A DNA stretch of 10,438 bases, taken from NCBI GenBank assembly GCA_019309685.1, contig JAFDFT010000039.1:1-10438 (forward strand), read 5' to 3'. This document shows, piece after piece, positions 1 to 6,853 of this stretch. The notes below the pieces were generated by a model. That model was not told the DNA's origin. It did no database searches and was given only the letters and a program-made list of their open reading frames with translations. The first letter of the stretch is position 1, and every line of letters starts with the position of its first letter. The position numbers and the translations under genes are program-made. The stretch is from Deltaproteobacteria bacterium (lineage in GTDB: Bacteria; Desulfobacterota; Desulfobacteria; Desulfobacterales; JAABPS01).

Positions 1-1
1 C

Positions 2-1915
2 GCGGCTCAATATAAAGACGCGCATATACTTGTTCTGGCTGGAGCGGGAACGGGCAAAACACTGACCATCATGGCCCATGCTGCTCATCTTATTCAACAT
101 GGAGTGGATCCCGGCCGAATATTGCTTTTAACATTTACCCGCCGGGCCGCCCGGGATATGACAGACCGGCTGCACTTAAGCATTGGCAACGCTGCCAGGG
201 ACGTGATCGCGGGTACATTTCACCATTTTTGTCTGCTTTCCATGCGCAGAATGTCAAAGCAGTTTGGCATACAGGACTTCACTATCATTGACCGTGAAGA
301 TCAGACAGATCTCATGAAGCTTGTTCGTGCCGATTTTCTTAAAAAAAGGGTTATATTTCCCAAGGCTTCTGAACTGATTAAAGTCTATTCTTACGCACGC
401 AATACAAATATCGGACCGCTGAAATATCTTAAGAAACACACAGATCATGATGAAGATACCATGAAAAAGATTTGTGAGGTATTTAAGGAATATGACAAAA
501 GAAAAGAAGCCAACCGGTATCTTGACTATGACGATATCCTTCACAGGTTTGCCAAAAAACTTCATGATGAAGCCATTGTCGGTGACAAACTTCGAAGTCT
601 ATATGACCACATCCTTGTTGACGAAATGCAGGACACAAATCCTTTACAGTGGCTCATTTTAGACGGACTTAAAGATCCGGCAAAACTTTTTTGTGTGGGC
701 GACGACGCACAGAGCATATACGCGTTTCGCGGCGCGGATTTTCGAAACGTTCACTCTTTTAAAAGGCGTATTCCCGGTGCGGTTGTATTGCGGCTGGAGG
801 ATAATTATCGATCGTCACAGGAAATTTTGGATCTATCCAACTGGCTGCTTAAAGAATCTCCTCTGAACTACAAAAAAAAACTCAAGGCAAAACGCAGATC
901 AGGTGAGAAGCCTGTTCTCATCGACTTTGAAACAGAATTCGACGAGGCCAAATGGATCGCCCAAGACCTGATAAAGAGGCATGAAACCGGTGCGTCATGG
1001 GGCGACCACATGATCCTCACCCGAACTGCCTGGAATTCACGTACTGTAGAAGCCATACTTGTTGAAAAAAATATCCCTTATGCTTTTATCGGCGGAGTCG
1101 GCCTGTTGCAGGCCGCACATGTGAAAGATCTGCTGTGCCTGATTCGCGCGTCTATTAGTCATTATGACGAACTGGCATGGATACGCTATCTCACCTTATG
1201 GCCGAAGATCGGCGATATTACTGCCTCCAGAGCCATCGCATCCATGAAGACAGCGCCCAATATCGCCGAAGCGATCACTGTGATGAAAAAACAGTTCAAG
1301 ACTGGTCAAAAGATCGCTGAAGGACCACAGCTTATTCAAAAATATATCAATGAACCGGCCAAGGCGCTGAAAGCCGGCGCTCGTTTTTTGGATCCAATAC
1401 TTTCCAAGCGATATAATAAATGGATGTCACGGAAAAAAGATTTTAACCTGCTTGAACAGCTCGCAGAGCGATATCGAAGCCTACTGCAATTTATTGAAAC
1501 CTATACAATGGATCCTATTTCGACAACTGAAGCAACGAGGCCAGAAGGAAAAGACTGTGTTGCGTTGATTACCATACACAGCGCTAAAGGAACGGAATCA
1601 TCCGTTTGCTATATCATCCGTGCTGAGCCTGGAATGTATCCATACATCAGAAGCTTAGGCGAAGAAGATGAAGAAGAGGAAGAGCGGCGCATCTTATATG
1701 TTGCAATGACACGTGCAAAGGACGAGCTGGTGCTTACTCGAACCGGCACCCAATACGGGAAAACAGTTTTCCATGGCGGTGCGGTTGGCACATATTTTTT
1801 AAATATGCTTCCTGACGAACTGATAGAAAGCCAAAGTGAATGGGAAGGAGCATTTAATACAGATGAGAATGCACCAAGTTATGGGGTGATACGTCCCCGA
1901 AAACGATATCAGTGA
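2..1915 (+). CDS. UvrD/Rep-family (superfamily 1A) DNA helicase, 5'-partial
   Basis: ATP-dependent 3'-5' DNA helicase of the UvrD/Rep/PcrA type, expected to act in the cytoplasm in repair or replication restart. The frame is open to the window edge, so the ATG at 71 is internal: it lies after the Walker A motif GAGTGKT (bases 41-61). Counting residues from base 2, the motifs run in order: Q-motif-like AQ (2-3), Walker A (14-20), motif Ia LTFTRRAARDM (about 43-53), motif II VDEMQD (206-211), motif III GDDAQSIYAFRGA (233-245), motif IV LEDNYRSS (265-272), motif V IHSAKGTE (525-532) and motif VI RRILYVAMTRAKDEL (562-576). The Q-motif position suggests only about 10-20 N-terminal residues are missing. 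The 637 visible residues fit a helicase slightly shorter than E. coli UvrD. Motif V has KGTES where the family usually has KGLEF. Family membership is secure; whether it is UvrD, Rep, PcrA or a lineage-specific paralogue cannot be settled here. Confidence 0.95.
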   Translation, partial: AAQYKDAHILVLAGAGTGKTLTIMAHAAHLIQHGVDPGRILLLTFTRRAARDMTDRLHLSIGNAARDVIAGTFHHFCLLSMRRMSKQFGIQDFTIIDREDQTDLMKLVRADFLKKRVIFPKASELIKVYSYARNTNIGPLKYLKKHTDHDEDTMKKICEVFKEYDKRKEANRYLDYDDILHRFAKKLHDEAIVGDKLRSLYDHILVDEMQDTNPLQWLILDGLKDPAKLFCVGDDAQSIYAFRGADFRNVHSFKRRIPGAVVLRLEDNYRSSQEILDLSNWLLKESPLNYKKKLKAKRRSGEKPVLIDFETEFDEAKWIAQDLIKRHETGASWGDHMILTRTAWNSRTVEAILVEKNIPYAFIGGVGLLQAAHVKDLLCLIRASISHYDELAWIRYLTLWPKIGDITASRAIASMKTAPNIAEAITVMKKQFKTGQKIAEGPQLIQKYINEPAKALKAGARFLDPILSKRYNKWMSRKKDFNLLEQLAERYRSLLQFIETYTMDPISTTEATRPEGKDCVALITIHSAKGTESSVCYIIRAEPGMYPYIRSLGEEDEEEEERRILYVAMTRAKDELVLTRTGTQYGKTVFHGGAVGTYFLNMLPDELIESQSEWEGAFNTDENAPSYGVIRPRKRYQ

Positions 1916-1964
1916 TGGAGTTGTAATCACGTGTTGACCCGGATAATTCACTTAAACTTGATTA

Positions 1965-1988
1965 TTCCTTGTAGCTTGCTGCGGGGAG
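1965..1988 (+). other. Stem-loop with G-U pairs, possible terminator or decayed palindromic repeat
   Basis: The arms TTCCTTGTAGC and GCTGCGGGGAG, separated by only TT, form an 11-bp stem in + strand RNA if four G-U wobbles are allowed. In practice the innermost pair would open to a CUUG loop. In minus-strand RNA the wobbles become A-C mismatches, so only + transcripts fold well. It lies 50 bp after the helicase stop codon and is followed by an A/T-rich stretch (1989-2004), so it could end that transcript, although there is no clean U-tract. A decayed copy of a dispersed G+C-rich palindrome is the alternative. Confidence 0.35.
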
Positions 1989-2033
1989 ATTCATTAATTT
2001 TAATTGCAGTAAAAAATAGAGAGACTAAATCAT

Positions 2034-2062
2034 TTGACTTTAGATTTTTGCTGGGATTAGAT
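2034..2062 (+). promoter_or_regulatory. Candidate sigma70 promoter for the CoA-ligase-like gene
   Basis: The -35 hexamer TTGACT (2034-2039, five of six consensus bases) is followed by a 17-bp spacer and the weak -10 hexamer TTAGAT (2057-2062, three of six). The predicted start near 2069 would give a leader of about 14 nt that still includes the GGAG ribosome-binding site at 2074-2077. Position is favourable but the -10 is poor. Confidence 0.35.
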
Positions 2063-2082
2063 CACCATTAATTGGAGCAAAC

Positions 2083-3528
2083 ATGAATAAAAAAACTATG
2101 GAACTGGATGATATTTTCTCACCGCGGGGGGTGGCGGTGGTGGGCGCTTCAGCAAAGAACCTCGCTTTTGCTGAAATCGTCCTTCATTCCCTGATAGAAG
2201 CTGAATTTCCTGCCATATACCCGGTCAATCCAAAATACAATGAAGTTCTTGGGCTGAAGTGTTATCCACGGCTTCTTGATATACCCGGTATCGTCGATCA
2301 TGTTGTTGTAAACATACCCGCCGAATCAGCGCTTTCCCTGCTGGATGAATGTGCCGAAAAATCAGTAAAGTCGGTCCATTTTTTTACAGCCGGATTCGGC
2401 GAAAGTGGTGTCAAAGAACGTGCGGATTTGGAAAACAAATTGTTGGAAAAAGCAAAGGCAGGCGGTTTCCGGATTATAGGGCCCAATTGTGTTGGCTTAT
2501 TTGTGCCAAAAAGCCGCCTGGTAAACCTTTTCGGAATGCCGATTAATCCCGGACCCATTGGTTTTATTTCCCAAAGCGGCGGCCACGCCCAAAACCTGCC
2601 GCTTCACAGCGGGCCGAGAGGTCTTCGATTCAGCAAAGTCATCAGCTATGGAAACGCTTTGGATGTTAATGAAATCGAACTGCTTCAATATTTCGCCCAG
2701 GATGATGAAACAAAAATCGTCGCGGCATACATCGAAGGTGTAAAGGATGGAGAAAAATTCCGAAATGCCCTTACCGAAACGGCTTCAAAAAAGCCGGTTG
2801 TGCTTTATAAAGGCGGAAATACAGAAGCCGGGAAAAGAACTGCATATGGCCATACTGCCAGTATGACCAGTTCTGTTGAAATTTTTAACGCCATGTGCCA
2901 TCAGGCAGGCGTTATAAAGGTCAATAACATTGATGAAATGATAGATGTGCTGGTGGCCCTTTGTTTTGCCGAGCCGGTTCCTGAGGATACCGGTATCGCG
3001 CTCATAGGAGCCGGCGGTGGAGCCAGCGTTCTGGCGGGTGATGAAATGGAAAAGGAAGGACTGAAGCTTCCAGGTTTTTCATCAGCGGTAAAGGATGAAC
3101 TGAAACAACATCTCCCCCTGGCAGGCAGTATTTTTACCAATCCCCTGGACACACCGAACCTCGCCACACCGAAGGCCATCGCAACCGCCATGGATATACT
3201 CGGAAAGGTTCCGGAAATTCATATGCTTGCGTATCATCTTGGATTTCACCCCATTGGGAGCTGGGGACATGAACGATTTTCTACAGAAGTATTTTATAAG
3301 CCCGTAATTAATGCTATGAAAAAAACCATACAAGAAACCGGAAAACCTGTATTAATTGCTTTGCGTCCTCCTTTGGATCTGCCTGGAATGAAGGAATTTC
3401 TCGTTATTCAAAAGGCATTTGAAGATGCGGGTCTTCCTGTATTTCACTCTCTTGGGAATTTGGCAAAAGCAATGTCAAAAATCATAAAATGGAAAAATAA
3501 ACAGTTAAGCACAAAAAACCATCCGTAA
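2083..3528 (+). CDS. Acyl-CoA synthetase (ADP-forming) alpha-type protein: CoA-binding and succinyl-CoA-ligase-like domains
   Basis: Related to the alpha part of ADP-forming acyl/acetyl-CoA synthetases, which interconvert acyl-CoA + ADP + Pi and acid + ATP + CoA through a phosphohistidine. Residues about 8-142 are a Rossmann-type CoA-binding domain (GVAVVGAS at 17-24, YPVNPKY at 46-52, FTAGFGESG at 101-109, IIGPNCVGL at 131-139). Residues about 155-295 are a succinyl-CoA-ligase-like domain (GPIGFISQSG at 157-166), with H257 in YGHTASM where the family has its phosphorylated histidine (usually SHTGS). Residues 303-470 form a second flavodoxin-like ligase domain (IALIGAGGGASV at 305-316). At 481 residues it lacks the ATP-grasp beta domain found in fused ~700-residue versions, and no separate beta gene lies next to it. 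The ATG is preceded by GGAG five bases away. It may need a beta partner elsewhere, or may have another CoA-dependent role. The acyl substrate is unknown. Confidence 0.85.
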   Translation: MNKKTMELDDIFSPRGVAVVGASAKNLAFAEIVLHSLIEAEFPAIYPVNPKYNEVLGLKCYPRLLDIPGIVDHVVVNIPAESALSLLDECAEKSVKSVHFFTAGFGESGVKERADLENKLLEKAKAGGFRIIGPNCVGLFVPKSRLVNLFGMPINPGPIGFISQSGGHAQNLPLHSGPRGLRFSKVISYGNALDVNEIELLQYFAQDDETKIVAAYIEGVKDGEKFRNALTETASKKPVVLYKGGNTEAGKRTAYGHTASMTSSVEIFNAMCHQAGVIKVNNIDEMIDVLVALCFAEPVPEDTGIALIGAGGGASVLAGDEMEKEGLKLPGFSSAVKDELKQHLPLAGSIFTNPLDTPNLATPKAIATAMDILGKVPEIHMLAYHLGFHPIGSWGHERFSTEVFYKPVINAMKKTIQETGKPVLIALRPPLDLPGMKEFLVIQKAFEDAGLPVFHSLGNLAKAMSKIIKWKNKQLSTKNHP

Positions 3529-3567
3529 GAGTATTTATTCAGATCACTTTCATAACGATGATTAACC

Positions 3568-3589
3568 CCGATTCGAAAATCGGAGAGGA
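3568..3589 (+). promoter_or_regulatory. Small hairpin abutting the cytochrome ribosome-binding site
   Basis: CCGATT (3568-3573) and AATCGG (3578-3583) form a perfect 6-bp stem with a CGAA loop. The last two bases of the 3' arm are also the first bases of the strong ribosome-binding site GGAGAGGA (3582-3589), seven bases before the ATG at 3597. The core AGAGGA stays outside the stem, so the hairpin might stabilise the mRNA 5' side or only modestly limit ribosome access. A regulatory role is inference. Confidence 0.35.
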
Positions 3590-3596
3590 TTAAAAA

Positions 3597-4124
3597 ATGA
3601 AAAATAAATGGATATATACCAAACGTGTCTTCCTGGCCCTGATATGTGCAGCTGTTTTATTTATTGGATGTTCGCCTGAAAAGGAAATGGATATTTCACA
3701 AGATAAAAGTAAAGCTCAACAACCCGAGGAAACAAAGCCCGTTGAAGATAGTAAAGCAGAAGCGGATTCTTCTGAGACCATTACTATCTATGCTCAGCTT
3801 TTCACAGAACATACAAAAGGACCGGTAAAGTTTACCCACGACAAACACAGTAAAGAATACAAGGTTGCATGCAATGACTGCCATCATATTTATGAGAATG
3901 GTAAAAATGTATGGAAAGAAGGAATGGAAGTAGACAAATGTGAAGTTTGCCATAACGAGCCTACAGTAAAAAGGGAAAAAACACTTTCTCCGGATGTTCA
4001 AAAAAAGAATCTCAAACTGGCATTCCACAATAACTGCAGAGCGTGCCATCGGAAAATCAAAAGTGAAGACCCGGCGATCAAAGCCCCTACCACGTGCAGT
4101 GGATGCCATGACAAATTAAATTAA
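3597..4124 (+). CDS. Tetraheme c3-type cytochrome, membrane-anchored lipoprotein
   Basis: Low-potential multiheme electron carrier, probably tethered to a membrane on the periplasmic side. Residues 1-24 are a lipoprotein signal peptide: a basic N-terminus (KNK, KR), a hydrophobic core, and LFIGC with the lipidated Cys at 25. Residues 26-75 are a charged, low-complexity linker rich in K, E, D and S. Four CxxCH heme-binding sites follow: CNDCH (92-96), CEVCH (115-119), CRACH (147-151) and CSGCH (167-171). Distal ligand histidines appear in the class III order: H81 in VKFTH, H84 three residues later, H97 directly after the first heme site, and H144 just before the third. This supports bis-His c3-type hemes. 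Classical periplasmic c3 is soluble and is often reduced by hydrogenase; the lipid anchor suggests a fixed membrane partner instead. The strong ribosome-binding site GGAGAGGA supports the start. It may be co-transcribed with the upstream gene 68 bp away. Confidence 0.93.
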   Translation: MKNKWIYTKRVFLALICAAVLFIGCSPEKEMDISQDKSKAQQPEETKPVEDSKAEADSSETITIYAQLFTEHTKGPVKFTHDKHSKEYKVACNDCHHIYENGKNVWKEGMEVDKCEVCHNEPTVKREKTLSPDVQKKNLKLAFHNNCRACHRKIKSEDPAIKAPTTCSGCHDKLN

Positions 4125-4152
4125 GGATCATCTCTAAAAGAATAGATGATCC
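4125..4152 (+). terminator. Perfect 9-bp hairpin directly after the cytochrome stop codon
   Basis: GGATCATCT (4125-4133) and AGATGATCC (4144-4152) are exact inverted repeats around a 10-nt loop, beginning on the first base after the TAA. No U-tract follows, so this is not a textbook intrinsic terminator. It may be a transcript-end stabiliser or a weak terminator. Confidence 0.5.
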
Positions 4153-4155
4153 TAG

Positions 4156-4187
4156 AAGGATTCAAGGGCCCAAGGGTTCAAGGATTC
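4156..4187. repeat. Degenerate 8-bp tandem repeat, four units
   Basis: Four head-to-tail octamers follow the cytochrome hairpin: AAGGATTC, AAGGGCCC, AAGGGTTC and AAGGATTC. The consensus is AAGGRTTC; the second unit differs by holding GGCCC. The first and fourth units are identical. A partial fifth unit (GAG) may follow. The remaining 207 bp to the next gene (4188-4394) is A+T-rich and shows nothing else I can support. Confidence 0.7.
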
Positions 4188-4394
4188 GAGTGAAGCGCCT
4201 AATAGCCATAAAGAATTATAACTTGGCAAAAGTCTTTTAGTTCTGCTTGGTGGTTTGCAAAGAAAAATCCACAAAATGAAAAATATGACATGACGTTTGA
4301 TTGAGAGAAAAACTTAAAATAACAACTCACCACGCAGATGCCTTAAACGTAACATCCAAAATAATCGCGATTTAATAAACAGAATATAAAAGGT

Positions 4395-6635
4395 ATGACC
4401 GGGAAACAAAAAAATGAGTTCGGTACGTTTGCAGGTGTATTTACGCCGTCGATTCTGACAATTCTCGGCGTGATTATGTTTATGAACGCCGGATCCGTGG
4501 TCGGGTACGCCGGGTTGTTGGGTGCTTTGATAATACTTGTTTTATGTAAATCCATTACATCTTTAACCAGCCTGTCAATATCCGCCATATCAACCAATAT
4601 GGATGTTAAAGGCGGTGGATCGTATTATTTGATCAGCCGGTCACTCGGCGCGGAGCCGGGCGGGGCCATTGGTGTTTCCCTGTACCTTGCTCTGGCGTTA
4701 TCTGTCCCTTTTTACATTATCGGATTGGTTCACGCGCTAATGGCATTTGAGAGCCTTCGTCCGTTCATATCAGCAAACTATCTGTATATCTGCATTATAT
4801 TTGCAGTTATCTTTTTTATTATTACTTATGTGGGCGCGCAAATTGCATTGAAGATCCAATTTCTGATTCTTATTTCTCTTGGCATTTCCATTTTAACCTT
4901 CATGGCCGGTTTGACATGGCATTTTGAATGGGACCGATTGATTGTAAACATGGCACCCGCGGCAAAACACGTACCTGGCAACATGCCCTTCTGGGTGTTA
5001 TTTGCCATTTATTTTCCGGCCGTAACAGGTATTACTGCTGGTGTGAGTATGTCCGGTGATTTAAAAGAACCCTCCAAATCTATTCCCGCTGGCACCTTGG
5101 CCGCAGTGGGTATTGGATTTCTTATATATGCCTTACAGATGGTACTTATGGCGGGCGGTATTGATCGCGCCTCCGGTGAAGGGATACCTTCATTAACAAA
5201 TACACCTTATCTGGCACTAAAAGCTGTATCCGGAAAGTTCGGTTTGCTGGTAGCGCAGGGGGCTATCGCCGCAACAGCGTCCAGTACCATTGGCTCATTT
5301 ATCGGCTCCCCTAGAATCCTTCAAGCGCTCTCTCGTGACAGGCTATATAAGGTCCTGGCCCCGTTTGGGAAAGGCTCAAAAAAAGGGGATGAGCCCAGAA
5401 GAGCATTATGGCTGACATTTTTTATAACGATTGTCACACTTGTGCTGGCAACAACATTTTCAGAAAACGCCTTAAATGCTGTCGCTGCAATCCTGACGAT
5501 GTTTTTTCTGGCGTCATACGGAACCGTCAATATAAGCGCTTTTGTCGAGGCATTTGGCAGTAATCCTTCCTTCAGGCCGACATTTAGATTTTTTCACTGG
5601 AGCACGGCACTCCTCGGTGCTCTTGGATGCCTGGCCACTGCGATTCTCATCAACTGGATTGCCGCTATCATCGCTGCAATCATTATTTTCGGGTTGTATT
5701 TTTACCTTGCAACCAAACATATGAGAGCCTCTTTTGGTGATGCCCGTCGCGGATTTACCTTCATGCGTGCAAGAAATGCTATTTTAAAACTTCGGGATAT
5801 GCCTCGTGACGCGAAAAACTGGCGTCCGAATATTATTGTCATGTCAGGTATTCCGGAAACCCGGTACACTCTTGTTCGGTATGCTTTGTGGATGGAGGCG
5901 GGCCGAGGGCTTTTAACGCTTGCAAATTTTGTGATTGGCGATATTTCCGAGATGGGAGAGGAACGAAAAAGCAAAGAAGAAGAACTTTTCAAATTTATAG
6001 ATGTACACAAATTCCCAGCTCTTGCTGAAGTAAATATCACCTATAATTTTGATGCTATGTTGTCCACTTTTCTACAAGCGCACTCTCTCAGACCGTTAAG
6101 GCCAAATGTGCTAATGATGGGCTGGCCTGGGTTTTCGGAACGCGCTGAAGCCTTTGTAAAACACATGAAGGTTGCGAATGAGCTTGATATGAGCTTATTG
6201 GCTCTTTCTGATAAAGGACTTCCGGATCTCGATAAACCTTTGCGCATTGACCTTTGGTGGCGGGGACTAGGGAATGGATCCCTGATGTTGATCCTGTCTT
6301 ATTTAATGACGCAAACTCCTGAGTGGAAACAGGCTGAAATAAGACTGCTTAGAGTCGTTAACGACGAAGCCAGCCGCATTCAGGCTGAAGCAGAATTAAA
6401 TAGTCTGGTTGAGAAGGGGCGAATGACAGCCACATCCAAGGCCGTTGTTTCAAAAAAACAGTTTAAAGATATTGTATTCAAAGAATCCAAGGACGCTTCG
6501 GCCGTGTTCCTTGGATTTCGTCTTCCTCCCATAGAAGAAGCAAGTAGTTTTTACGCAACCTATAAAGAGTATATAGAAAAACTACCAACAACGATACTGG
6601 TCTGTTCTTCCGGAGATGCAGATCTGTTCGCGTAA
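4395..6635 (+). CDS. Cation-chloride cotransporter family (SLC12-like, APC superfamily) permease
   Basis: Inner-membrane transporter homologous to eukaryotic Na-K-Cl / K-Cl cotransporters. The N-terminus has FGTFAGVFTPSILTILGVIMF (residues 9-29). About 12 membrane segments lie between residues 17 and 438 (roughly 17-37, 40-62, 91-116, 129-149, 152-173, 197-219, 233-254, 280-302, 337-354, 360-384, 402-419, 420-438). Family signatures include ATN-like STNMDVKGGGSYYLISRSLG (66-85), FPAVTGITAGVSMSGDLKEP (207-226) and RILQALSRDR (307-316). Residues about 455-746 match the cytoplasmic SLC12 C-terminal domain, including KNWRPNIIVMSG (474-485) and IDLWWRGLGNGSLMLILSYL (618-637). Ion selectivity (Na, K, Cl, or amino acid) cannot be read off. 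An in-frame stop at 4362 and the absence of another start codon support the ATG at 4395, but the only purine-rich site (AAGG, 4390-4393) is one base from it, so initiation looks weak. No clear promoter is visible in the 270 bp upstream. Confidence 0.92.
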   Translation: MTGKQKNEFGTFAGVFTPSILTILGVIMFMNAGSVVGYAGLLGALIILVLCKSITSLTSLSISAISTNMDVKGGGSYYLISRSLGAEPGGAIGVSLYLALALSVPFYIIGLVHALMAFESLRPFISANYLYICIIFAVIFFIITYVGAQIALKIQFLILISLGISILTFMAGLTWHFEWDRLIVNMAPAAKHVPGNMPFWVLFAIYFPAVTGITAGVSMSGDLKEPSKSIPAGTLAAVGIGFLIYALQMVLMAGGIDRASGEGIPSLTNTPYLALKAVSGKFGLLVAQGAIAATASSTIGSFIGSPRILQALSRDRLYKVLAPFGKGSKKGDEPRRALWLTFFITIVTLVLATTFSENALNAVAAILTMFFLASYGTVNISAFVEAFGSNPSFRPTFRFFHWSTALLGALGCLATAILINWIAAIIAAIIIFGLYFYLATKHMRASFGDARRGFTFMRARNAILKLRDMPRDAKNWRPNIIVMSGIPETRYTLVRYALWMEAGRGLLTLANFVIGDISEMGEERKSKEEELFKFIDVHKFPALAEVNITYNFDAMLSTFLQAHSLRPLRPNVLMMGWPGFSERAEAFVKHMKVANELDMSLLALSDKGLPDLDKPLRIDLWWRGLGNGSLMLILSYLMTQTPEWKQAEIRLLRVVNDEASRIQAEAELNSLVEKGRMTATSKAVVSKKQFKDIVFKESKDASAVFLGFRLPPIEEASSFYATYKEYIEKLPTTILVCSSGDADLFA

Positions 6636-6784
6636 TTAGTGCCTGAACGAAAAGTCCCCATCACGGACTGTAATTGCGAGCGTAAGCGAAGCAATCCCTT
6701 TGCCTCCAGGAGATTACTTCGGTCGTACCTCTCTCGCAATGACGGGAAAAGTGTAATTTAGGGATTTTCCGTGCATGTATTAAT
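6635..6784. mobile_element. MITE-like 150-bp foldback repeat
   Basis: A nested inverted-repeat element with no coding capacity. The outer 26-bp arms, 6635-6660 and 6759-6784, match at 19 of 26 positions without gaps when one is reverse-complemented. Inside these, ATTGCGAG (6673-6680) pairs exactly with CTCGCAAT (6733-6740). CGAAGCAATC (6687-6696) pairs with GATTACTTCG (6712-6721) with one mismatch. The inner ATTGCGAG...CGAAGCAATC pattern resembles a dispersed non-autonomous repeat that I recall as common in Desulfobacterota and other bacterial genomes (from memory, not checked). The left arm begins on the last base of the transporter stop codon. No target-site duplication is obvious. It may also act as an RNA hairpin that stabilises or ends the transporter mRNA. 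Confidence 0.7.
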
Positions 6785-6853
6785 TAAGCACCGAACACCC
6801 TTTTAAAGCTAACTGCCACCAAACAGGCTTTATTTGAAGACTTCCAATAATGT

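Noticed and set aside
1934..1962. Second promoter candidate TTGACC / CTTGAT after the helicase gene
   Set aside because: Poor -10 match, and the stem-loop at 1965-1988 would lie at its transcript start.
4284..4325. Promoter for the SLC12-like gene using ATGACA or TTGATT with TAAAAT
   Set aside because: The hexamers are individually good but the spacings (24 and 12 bp) are outside the workable range.
6673..6740. CRISPR or tRNA-like structure
   Set aside because: The paired segments are a single nested palindrome, with no repeated spacer units and no tRNA arm order.
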